Source: Frondihabitans sp.
Lineage (GTDB): Bacteria > Actinomycetota > Actinomycetes > Actinomycetales > Microbacteriaceae
Length of the DNA stretch: 6,856 nucleotides
Direction: 5' to 3'
Assembly: GCA_025464735.1 (NCBI GenBank)
Contig: JAODMX010000083.1
Location: 1 to 6,856 of the forward strand
In this document: positions 1 to 5,828 of the stretch, piece after piece
Position numbering within the stretch: the stretch's first letter is position 1
How the letters are laid out: every line of letters begins with the position of its first letter
Program-made: the position numbers and the translations under genes
The notes under the pieces: generated by a model
Told to the model about the DNA's origin: nothing
What the model saw: only the letters and a program-made list of their open reading frames with translations
Database searches by the model: none

Positions 1-2946
1 AGCGCCGCCGACCAGCACCGTGTCTTCGAGCCGAGCCGTACGGCAGGAACGAGGCGGCGGATCATCCTGGCCACGAACGTCGCCGAGACCAGTCTCACCG
101 TGCCCGGCATTCGATACGTGATCGACGCCGGCACGGCTCGCATCAGCCGCTATTCGACCAGGGCGAAGGTCCAGCGCCTCCCGATCGAGGCCATCTCCCA
201 GGCCAGCGCGAACCAGCGCTCGGGCCGCTCGGGTCGCACGAGTGACGGCATCGCGATCAGGCTCTACTCGGAGCAGGATTTCGAGAGGCGTCCCGAATTC
301 ACCGAGCCAGAGATCCTGCGCACCAATCTCGCGGCGGTCATTCTGCAGATGATCTCGCTGGGGCTCGGCGACATCGCCGGCTTCCCGTTCCTGCAGCCAC
401 CGGATTCGCGCGGCATCAAGGACGGCCTCGACCTCCTGCGCGAACTCGGTGCCGTCACGATGGCGGGCGACATCACCCGCGTAGGCCGGCAGATCACCCG
501 CCTGCCCATCGACCCGCGGCTGGCCCGCATGGTGCTCGAGTCGAAGCAGCACGCCACGACGCGTGAGGTCATGGCGATCGTCGCCGCACTGAGCATTCAA
601 GATCCGAGAGAGCGTCCCCTCGAGAAGCGACCGCAGGCCGACCAACTGCACGCCCGCTTCGCCGACCCGAGCGGCGACTTCCTGACCTTCCTGAACCTCT
701 GGAACTACCTCGAAGACAAGCAGAAGGAGCTCGGATCCAGCGCGTTCCGGAGGCTTTGCCGGTCCGAGTTCCTGAACTACCTGCGCATCCGCGAGTGGCA
801 GGACGTCTATCGGCAGCTGGTGCGGGCAAGCAAGCAGCTCGGTCTCCATGTCGGATCCCGGAGCGCCAATCCCGACGGCGTCCACAAGTCGCTGCTCGCC
901 GGTCTGCTCAGCCAGATCGGCCTGAAAGACCTGCAGAAGAAAGACTACGTCGGGGCGCGCCAGTCGCGCTTCGTGATCTTCCCCGGCAGCTCGCTGGCGA
1001 AGAAGCAGCCGAACGCGATCATGAGCGCCGAACTCGTCGAAACGAGCCGGCTCTTCGCGCGCGTCAACGGTGCCATCGACCCCGCCTGGGCGGCGCCGAT
1101 CGCAGGCGACCTCGTCAAGCGCAGCCACTCCGAGCCGCACTGGGAGAAGAAGCAGGGCGCCGTCGTCGCCTTCGAGCGCGTCACGCTCTACGGCGTGCCG
1201 ATCATCCCGCGCCAACGCGTGCAGTTCAGCCGCATCGATCCCGTCTACGCGCGAGAGCTCTTCATTCGGCACGCCCTCGTCGAAGGCGACTGGGAGTCGC
1301 ACCAGGCCTTCCAGCGCGCCAACGAAGCCCTCATCGATGAGCTCACAGAAATCGAGGAACGCACCAGGAGGCGCGACATCCTCGTCGACGGAGACGCCGT
1401 CTTCGAGTTCTACCACCGGCGAGTCCCCGCCGACGTGTCGTCGATGCGGAGCTTCGACGGCTGGTGGAAGAAGGCTCGCCAGACGACGCCCGACCTGCTC
1501 ACCATGAAGGCCGACGACCTCCTCGGCGACGATGAGCCCGACGTCGACGAAGACGCCTACCCGACCACGTGGCAACAGGGCGACCAGCAACTCACACTCC
1601 GCTACCGCTTCGAGCCGGGGTCGCACGACGACGGCGTCACCGTGCTCGTCCCCCTCCCCCTGCTCGCCCGCCTCAAGCCGGACGGCTTCGACTGGCAGGT
1701 CCGCGCGTTCCGCGAAGAGCTGGTTACCGCGCTGATCAAGTCGCTGCCAAAGCAGATCCGAAAGAACGTCGTTCCGGCAGCCGACTGGGCCAAGAAGATC
1801 GTGGCCGAGCTCCCAGAAGACGCCCCACAGGATCCCGACGGCCCGTTCACCGCCACCCTCGCGACTGTCATCAAGCGGCTCACCTACACCCCCGTCACGT
1901 CTGCCGACTTCGACGTCACCCGGGTTCCGGCCCACCTCCGTATGACGTTCGCCGTCGTCGACGAGTCGAGCCGCGTCGTCGGGATCGACAAAGATCTTGC
2001 GGCGCTCCAGACCTCGCTCGCCACCGACACCCGCAAGAGCGTGGCCCGCGCGACCGAGACGCCCAAGGTCACGATCCAGCGCGCCGACCTCACGAAGTGG
2101 GACTTCGACGACCTGCCCACGTTCGTCGACACGAAGCACGGCGACACGACGGTGAGGGCGTACCCGGCGCTCGTTGATGACGGCGCGTCGGTCTCGATCC
2201 AGCTCATGGCGACCGCCGCCGACCAGGCGCTCGCGACGCCCCGCGGGGTGCGGCGCCTCCTGATGCTCGCGTTGCCCTCGCCGATCGCCTACGTGCAGCA
2301 GCACCTCACGAGCGCCGAGAAGCTGATCCTGGCAACCAGCCCGTACCAGAACACGGCGTCGCTCTTCGCGGACTGCCTCGTGGCGGTCGTCGACGATGTG
2401 TTGTTCCGGGTCAAACCCGACGGGATCGTGTTCACGAAAAAGGAGTTCGAGACCGTTCGTGACCGGGTCAACGCCGCGGTAATGGATTCGATGTTCCAGA
2501 CCGTGTCGCTCGTGGCGCGGACACTCACCGCCGCCCGCGATGCCGACAAGGCGCTGAAACAGGCGACAAATCTCGCGCTCCTCCCCGCACTGACCGACGC
2601 TCGCGAGCAGCGCGACCGGCTGATCTTCCCCGGCTTCGTCTCGGGGACCGGTTTGCAGCAGCTGCAGCGCGTGCCCGTCTACCTCGTCGGCATCCAGCGC
2701 CGCATTGCGAAGCTGCTCGAGAACCCGGCGCGCGATCGGGCGTGGATGGTCGAGGTTCAGCAGGCGACGGCCCGCTACGTTGATGCGGGTGGTGCCTTTC
2801 CGCCGGGTGCCTCGGCTCCTGCGTCTCTCGTGAGGGCTCGATGGCTGCTCGAGGAGTTCCGACTGAGCCTCTTCGCCCAGGATCTTCGCCCCGCCGAGTC
2901 GGTCTCCCTGCAGCGCATCCAGAAGGTGCTCGCCACCTCGGCCTGA
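1..2946 (+). CDS. hrpA: ATP-dependent RNA helicase HrpA, C-terminal part (5' end outside window)
   Basis: DEAH-box RNA helicase of the HrpA type, a cytoplasmic enzyme; in E. coli HrpA is linked to mRNA processing and to rescue of stalled or collided ribosomes. The reading frame is open from base 1 and ends at TGA 2944-2946, giving 981 residues. Roughly 300 N-terminal residues, including the Walker A and DEAH motifs, must lie to the left. Fragment residues 24-36 (ATNVAETSLTVPG) are helicase motif V, and residues 72-79 (QRSGRSGR) are motif VI with its arginine fingers. A winged-helix/HA2 region follows, with a recognisable segment at about 149-181 (ending LPIDPRLARMVLES). An OB-fold-like segment lies at about 295-365. 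The remaining ~600 residues match the long C-terminal extension of bacterial HrpA (DUF3418 type), which separates it from the shorter HrpB. No frameshift is visible. Inclusion of the first 99 nt is justified because motif V starts there. It is functionally unrelated to the sugar genes downstream. Confidence 0.95.
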   Translation, partial: SAADQHRVFEPSRTAGTRRRIILATNVAETSLTVPGIRYVIDAGTARISRYSTRAKVQRLPIEAISQASANQRSGRSGRTSDGIAIRLYSEQDFERRPEFTEPEILRTNLAAVILQMISLGLGDIAGFPFLQPPDSRGIKDGLDLLRELGAVTMAGDITRVGRQITRLPIDPRLARMVLESKQHATTREVMAIVAALSIQDPRERPLEKRPQADQLHARFADPSGDFLTFLNLWNYLEDKQKELGSSAFRRLCRSEFLNYLRIREWQDVYRQLVRASKQLGLHVGSRSANPDGVHKSLLAGLLSQIGLKDLQKKDYVGARQSRFVIFPGSSLAKKQPNAIMSAELVETSRLFARVNGAIDPAWAAPIAGDLVKRSHSEPHWEKKQGAVVAFERVTLYGVPIIPRQRVQFSRIDPVYARELFIRHALVEGDWESHQAFQRANEALIDELTEIEERTRRRDILVDGDAVFEFYHRRVPADVSSMRSFDGWWKKARQTTPDLLTMKADDLLGDDEPDVDEDAYPTTWQQGDQQLTLRYRFEPGSHDDGVTVLVPLPLLARLKPDGFDWQVRAFREELVTALIKSLPKQIRKNVVPAADWAKKIVAELPEDAPQDPDGPFTATLATVIKRLTYTPVTSADFDVTRVPAHLRMTFAVVDESSRVVGIDKDLAALQTSLATDTRKSVARATETPKVTIQRADLTKWDFDDLPTFVDTKHGDTTVRAYPALVDDGASVSIQLMATAADQALATPRGVRRLLMLALPSPIAYVQQHLTSAEKLILATSPYQNTASLFADCLVAVVDDVLFRVKPDGIVFTKKEFETVRDRVNAAVMDSMFQTVSLVARTLTAARDADKALKQATNLALLPALTDAREQRDRLIFPGFVSGTGLQQLQRVPVYLVGIQRRIAKLLENPARDRAWMVEVQQATARYVDAGGAFPPGASAPASLVRARWLLEEFRLSLFAQDLRPAESVSLQRIQKVLATSA

Positions 2947-2957
2947 CCGCCCACACC

Positions 2958-3017
2958 GGCACCGCTTTCGGACGCACACACCGCGAATAACCGGTGCCTT
3001 CCGACAAAACCGGTGCC
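2958..3017. repeat. Three GGCACCGG-type motifs (one inverted, two direct) between hrpA and lacI-type gene
   Basis: AACCGGTGCC occurs at 2989-2998 and again at 3008-3017, starts 19 bp apart (about two helical turns). An inverted copy with one mismatch, GGCACCGCTTT, lies at 2958-2968. GGCACCG (2958-2964) can pair with CGGTGCC at 2992-2998 or at 3011-3017. The set could therefore be a weak hairpin ending hrpA transcription, or phased protein-binding sites upstream of the regulator. The second direct copy falls where a -35 element would be for a start at 3042. There is no good T-tract, so terminator function is doubtful. The repeats are directly visible; the role is inference. Confidence 0.4.
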
Positions 3018-3027
3018 GAGCGGGCGC

Positions 3028-3042
3028 TAGCCTGGGGCTGCA
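3028..3042 (+). promoter_or_regulatory. Probable -10 element of a leaderless promoter for the LacI-type gene
   Basis: TAGCCT at 3028-3033 matches the actinobacterial -10 pattern TANNNT. The ATG at 3042 lies 8 nt after it, where transcription would be expected to begin. No convincing Shine-Dalgarno sequence precedes the ATG (only GGGGCT, very close to it). This is the arrangement of leaderless mRNAs, common in Actinomycetota. No good -35 hexamer is seen; GACAAA at 3003-3008 with a 19-nt spacer is only a weak candidate. Confidence 0.4.
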
Positions 3043-4049
3043 TGCGCGCAACAGTGCGAGACGTGGCCACCCGTGCCGGGGTGTCGCCGAAGACCGTCTC
3101 CAACGTGATCAACGGCATCGTGTACGTGCGCCCGGAGACGCGCGAGCGCGTCGAGGCCGCGGTCGCCGAGCTCCAGTACGTGCCGAACCTGAGTGCGAGG
3201 GGCCTGCGCAACGGACGGACCGGCGCCATCGCCATCGCCTTCCCCGATCTGAGCACGCCCTACAGCGCCGAGATGATCCACTGGTTCGTCGAGCTCGCCC
3301 ACGAACGGGGCTGGAGCATTCAGCTCGAGCAGACCGGCGCACGGCCCGAGCGCGAGCGCGAGCTGCTGGTGCGGGGGCGCGAGCATCTCGTCGACGGGCT
3401 CGTACTCAACCCGATCACCATTGAAGCGAGCGCCATCGTGGGTGCAGACTCCCTGCCCCCGGTGGTGGTGATCGGCGAAGTGGAACAGCACCTCGTCGAC
3501 CAGGTCTGCGTCGACAGCGTGGCCGCGGCCAGGGACATGACGCAGCACCTGATCGACAGCGGGCACCGGCGCATCGCGGTGGTCGGGGCAGCCGGCCCGG
3601 CGTTTGACTCCGCGACGGCACGCCAGCGCACCCGGGGCTACCGTGAGGCTCTCGCGGCGAATGGGATTCCGCTGGATCCAGCGCTCGAACTCGTCTGCGT
3701 CGGCTGGGTTCCCGGCAACGCCCGCGACGTTGTCACCACCGCCGTGACGAGTGGGGTGGAGATCGACGCTTACTTCTGCTTCACCGACTCGATGGCGATC
3801 GGCGTGCTGAGTGCGCTCGACGCCCTCGGGAAGAGCGTTCCCGACGACGTCTCGGTTACCGGATTCGACGACATCGACGACGGCCGCTACGTCGTACCGG
3901 CCCTCACGACAGTGGCGTTCGACAAGCGCGCCTTCGCGTCGCAGACGCTCGCGCTGCTCGCCGAACGAGTCGCCGATCGTTCCCTGGAGCCGCGTCTCGT
4001 CAACATCCCGCACCGCATCGAACAGCGGGCGAGCGACCGCAGTCGCTGA
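3042..4049 (+). CDS. LacI-family transcriptional regulator (predicted repressor of the arabinoside operon)
   Basis: A 335-residue DNA-binding regulator, the normal length for the family. Residues 4-24 (TVRDVATRAGV then SPKTVSNVIN) form the LacI helix-turn-helix. The hinge helix at about 48-60 keeps the leucine (L55, in ARGLRNG) that inserts into the central CpG of LacI operators. From about residue 62 the protein is a periplasmic-binding-protein-like effector domain. It has the conserved RGYREAL segment, D-MAIGVLSALDALG and VPDDVSVTGFDDI near the C terminus. It should act as a cytoplasmic dimer whose DNA affinity changes on binding a sugar. The ATG at 3042 is chosen because LacI proteins start a few residues before this helix; the in-frame GTG at 2994 would add a 16-residue non-conserved tail. 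The gene lies directly upstream of, and parallel to, an arabinofuranosidase gene whose promoter carries a LacI-type operator. Arabinose or an arabino-oligosaccharide is the likely effector, but the ligand cannot be read from the sequence. Confidence 0.9.
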   Translation: MRATVRDVATRAGVSPKTVSNVINGIVYVRPETRERVEAAVAELQYVPNLSARGLRNGRTGAIAIAFPDLSTPYSAEMIHWFVELAHERGWSIQLEQTGARPERERELLVRGREHLVDGLVLNPITIEASAIVGADSLPPVVVIGEVEQHLVDQVCVDSVAAARDMTQHLIDSGHRRIAVVGAAGPAFDSATARQRTRGYREALAANGIPLDPALELVCVGWVPGNARDVVTTAVTSGVEIDAYFCFTDSMAIGVLSALDALGKSVPDDVSVTGFDDIDDGRYVVPALTTVAFDKRAFASQTLALLAERVADRSLEPRLVNIPHRIEQRASDRSR

Positions 4050-4060
4050 GCCGCTCGCCC
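4027..4060 (+). terminator. GC-rich hairpin over the stop codon of the LacI-type gene
   Basis: GGGCGAGCG (4027-4035) is perfectly complementary to CGCTCGCCC (4052-4060), giving a 9-bp stem with a 16-nt loop that contains the TGA. A competing smaller hairpin exists inside: AGCGAC (4032-4037) with GTCGCT (4042-4047) around a CGCA tetraloop. No T-tract follows (ACGGGAAAAG comes next). It could help stop or slow transcription, or protect the 3' end, together with the larger inverted repeat that begins 6 nt later. Pairing is seen; the function is inference. Confidence 0.35.
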
Positions 4061-4065
4061 ACGGG

Positions 4066-4129
4066 AAAAGTACGCTCCCGCGCTCGAAGTACGAACTAGT
4101 TCGTACTTCTTGCACGGAAGCGTACTTTT
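4066..4129. repeat. 64-bp nested inverted repeat with perfect 24-bp palindromic core
   Basis: The core at 4086-4109 is a perfect palindrome with half-site GAAGTACGAACT. It is flanked symmetrically by the arms AAAAGTACGCT (4066-4076) and AGCGTACTTTT (4119-4129), each separated from the core by 9 nt. Five of the nine spacer positions also pair, so the two 32-nt arms match at 28 of 32 positions about one centre (4097/4098). AAGTACG or its complement CGTACTT occurs four times, at 4068-4074, 4087-4093, 4102-4108 and 4121-4127. The A-run at the left edge and T-run at the right edge (T at 4126-4130) resemble a bidirectional intrinsic terminator, and the element starts 17 nt after the regulator's stop codon. 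Terminator of the LacI-type gene is my first reading. A multi-half-site operator or a dispersed intergenic repeat is also possible. Confidence 0.85.
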
Positions 4130-4131
4130 TG

Positions 4132-4155
4132 CGGCCACCGCGCCGGCCACCGCGC
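4132..4155. repeat. Tandem 12-bp direct repeat
   Basis: CGGCCACCGCGC occurs twice back to back, at 4132-4143 and 4144-4155, with no mismatch. It lies immediately right of the nested inverted repeat and about 27 nt upstream of the predicted -35 box. It is probably a simple slippage duplication in GC-rich spacer DNA; a regulatory role is not shown. Confidence 0.75.
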
Positions 4156-4182
4156 GGCACCCGGCACGACACGCCCAAGGGC

Positions 4183-4210
4183 TTGCGCCGAGGCCCGAAA
4201 CGGATAAAGT
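4183..4210 (+). promoter_or_regulatory. Predicted promoter of the arabinofuranosidase-transporter operon
   Basis: TTGCGC (4183-4188) and TAAAGT (4205-4210) are separated by 16 nt and resemble -35 and -10 hexamers (the latter fits TANNNT). Transcription would start at about 4216-4219 and leave a leader of about 55 nt before the ATG at 4273. The LacI-type operator overlaps the -10 end and start site, which supports this being a real regulated promoter. The assignment is by motif only. Confidence 0.5.
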
Positions 4211-4220
4211 GAGCGCTAAC
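4209..4220. promoter_or_regulatory. LacI-family operator (AGCGCT core)
   Basis: GTGAGCGCTAAC is palindromic except for one central-flank pair (G4211 versus A4218). The AGCGCT core with a central CpG is the hallmark of many LacI-family operators, where the hinge-helix leucine wedges into the CpG step. It sits on the end of the predicted -10 box and the start site, so a bound repressor would block RNA polymerase. The adjacent LacI-family gene (3042-4049) is the obvious candidate to bind it. No second AGCGCT site was seen in the gap upstream of the regulator or before the binding-protein gene. Confidence 0.65.
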
Positions 4221-4260
4221 CCAGCAGGGCCCAGCACCACCCACCTCGAATTTTTCACGA

Positions 4261-4268
4261 TGGAGTGA
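4261..4268 (+). promoter_or_regulatory. Ribosome binding site of abfA
   Basis: TGGAGTGA contains GGAG (4262-4265), ending 7 nt before the ATG at 4273. This good spacing fixes the start of the arabinofuranosidase gene. Confidence 0.7.
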
Positions 4269-4272
4269 CCAC

Positions 4273-5793
4273 ATGACCGAAGCCCGAATAGTCGCCGACT
4301 TCGATTACAACGTTGGAATTCTTGACCGTCGCGTCTTCGGCTCGTTCGTCGAACACCTCGGTCGGTGCGTCTATGACGGAATCTACGAGCCCTCCCACGA
4401 GTCGGCCGACGCCGACGGCTTCCGCACGGATGTCCTCGAGCTGGTCCGCGAACTCGGCGTCTCGACGATCCGCTACCCGGGTGGCAACTTCGTCTCCGGC
4501 TATCGCTGGGAAGACGGCATCGGGCCGAAGGACGAAAGGCCGCAACGCCTCGACCTCGCCTGGCACTCCCTCGTGACCAACCAGGTCGGCCTTAACGAGT
4601 TCGCTCGCTGGAACGCCCGCGCTGGCAGCGAGCCGATGCTCGCCATCAACCTCGGCACCCGGGGCGAGCTCGAAGCACTCGACCTGCTCGAGTACACCAA
4701 TATCCGCTCCGGCTCCACGCTCAGTGAGCTTCGCCGCACGAACGGCGACGACGAGCCCTTCGGCGTCACCATGTGGTGCCTCGGCAACGAGATGGACGGT
4801 CCATGGCAGCTCGGCCACCGCAGCGCCGACGACTACGGCAAGCTGGCCAGCCGCACCGCCAAGGCGATGCGGCAGCTCGACCCGTCCGTGCAGCTCGTCG
4901 TCTGCGGCAGCTCCAACTCGGCCATGCCGACCTTCGGCAGCTGGGAACGGACCGTCCTCGAGCACACCTACGACGACGTCGACTTCATCTCCTGTCACGC
5001 CTACTACCACCCCGTCGACGGCGACCTCGACAGCTTCCTGGCCTCGAGCGTCAACATGGACAGCTTCATCCGCACGGTCGTCGCCACCGCCGATGCGGTG
5101 GGCGCCGCCCGCAAGAGCGACAAGAAGATCTTCCTCTCCTTCGACGAGTGGAATGTCTGGTACCAGGACGCCTGGCACGATCGCCAAAAGGAGTTCGGCC
5201 ACGACGACTGGCCGTACGCACCACGCCTGCTCGAAGACGCCTACTCGGTGATCGACGCCGTGGTCGTGGGCAACCTCCTGATCACGCTCCTTCAGCACGC
5301 CGACCGGGTCAAGGCCGCGAGCCTCGCCCAGCTCGTCAACGTGATCGCACCGATCATGACCGAGCCCGGTGGCCCCGCCTGGCGACAGACCACATTCTTC
5401 CCGTTCGCTCTGACCTCGGCCCTCGCGCACGAGACGGTCCTTCGCCTCTCGATCGACAGCCCCACCCGTGAGACCGCGCGCTACGGCGAAGTTCCGCTCG
5501 TCGACGCGGTCGCCACTCGCGACGAGGCCACCGGCGAAGTGAGCGTCTTCGCCGTGAACCGAAGCCGCACGGAGACGATCGAGGTGACCCTCAGGATCCG
5601 GGGCACCGGAGACCTGACCGTCGCGTCCAGTCACATGATCGCCGACGACGACATCTTCGCAGCGAACACACTCGAGCACCCCGAGCGGGTCTCCCCGACG
5701 CACAACGACACGATCCGGATCGCGGGCGAGGAGCTGACCGTCAGCTTGCCCCCCGTCTCCTGGACCGCCATCGAACTCACCAGCACCAACTGA
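4273..5793 (+). CDS. abfA: Intracellular alpha-L-arabinofuranosidase, GH51 (EC 3.2.1.55)
   Basis: A 506-residue retaining glycoside hydrolase that removes terminal alpha-L-arabinofuranosyl groups from arabinan, arabinoxylan or arabinogalactan oligosaccharides. Its length and residue spacing closely follow the ~502-residue Geobacillus stearothermophilus AbfA (catalytic residues E175/E294), with a two-residue offset. The acid/base is E173 in GNEMDGPWQ and the nucleophile is E292 in FDEWNVWY. Substrate-site residues R67 and N72 (RYPGGNFVSGY) and N172 are present. A (beta/alpha)8 catalytic domain accounts for most of the first ~370 residues, and the rest, from about 385, looks like the C-terminal beta-sandwich (VFAVNRS and SLPPVSWTAIEL near the end). 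There is no signal peptide or membrane segment, so it should work in the cytoplasm on imported oligosaccharides. The start is supported by an RBS and by the usual short N terminus before the FGSFVEHLGRCVYDGIYEP block. It is probably the first gene of an operon with the binding-protein gene 35 nt downstream, under the AGCGCT operator. No truncation or missing key residue is seen. Confidence 0.96.
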   Translation: MTEARIVADFDYNVGILDRRVFGSFVEHLGRCVYDGIYEPSHESADADGFRTDVLELVRELGVSTIRYPGGNFVSGYRWEDGIGPKDERPQRLDLAWHSLVTNQVGLNEFARWNARAGSEPMLAINLGTRGELEALDLLEYTNIRSGSTLSELRRTNGDDEPFGVTMWCLGNEMDGPWQLGHRSADDYGKLASRTAKAMRQLDPSVQLVVCGSSNSAMPTFGSWERTVLEHTYDDVDFISCHAYYHPVDGDLDSFLASSVNMDSFIRTVVATADAVGAARKSDKKIFLSFDEWNVWYQDAWHDRQKEFGHDDWPYAPRLLEDAYSVIDAVVVGNLLITLLQHADRVKAASLAQLVNVIAPIMTEPGGPAWRQTTFFPFALTSALAHETVLRLSIDSPTRETARYGEVPLVDAVATRDEATGEVSVFAVNRSRTETIEVTLRIRGTGDLTVASSHMIADDDIFAANTLEHPERVSPTHNDTIRIAGEELTVSLPPVSWTAIELTSTN

Positions 5794-5815
5794 CAACCGG
5801 CACCGCCACACCGAC

Positions 5816-5822
5816 GAGGAGG
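5816..5822 (+). promoter_or_regulatory. Ribosome binding site of the solute-binding protein gene
   Basis: GAGGAGG holds a full GGAGG Shine-Dalgarno core (5818-5822), 6 nt before the ATG at 5829. It is stronger than the abfA site, which fits the high amounts usually needed of a transporter's binding protein. No promoter is apparent in the 35-nt gap after abfA, so the gene is probably co-transcribed with it. Confidence 0.8.
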
Positions 5823-5828
5823 TCGACC

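Noticed and set aside
756..2177. Several + strand frames inside hrpA (for example 756-1340 and 1569-2177)
   Set aside because: They are arginine- and proline-rich frame shadows of the helicase, which reads continuously through them.
2994..3041. GTG at 2994 as the start of the LacI-type gene
   Set aside because: It would add 16 residues with no family counterpart and lies inside a repeat copy. The ATG at 3042 is at the normal distance from the helix-turn-helix and downstream of a -10 box.
2525..3256. 243-codon open frame on the - strand spanning the hrpA end and the start of the LacI-type gene
   Set aside because: It overlaps two well-supported genes and their intergenic region. The product is R/A/P/S-rich with no recognisable domain and no supporting ribosome binding site.
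4173..4196. GCCC/GGGC short inverted repeats as a riboswitch or terminator
   Set aside because: The stems are only 4 bp with a 2-nt or irregular loop, expected by chance in GC-rich spacer and overlapping the better-supported promoter.
3027..4274. 415-codon open frame on the - strand opposite the LacI-type gene
   Set aside because: Same cause: the + strand encodes a full-length LacI-family protein with all motifs, and the antisense product is H/R/D-rich low-complexity sequence with no domain.
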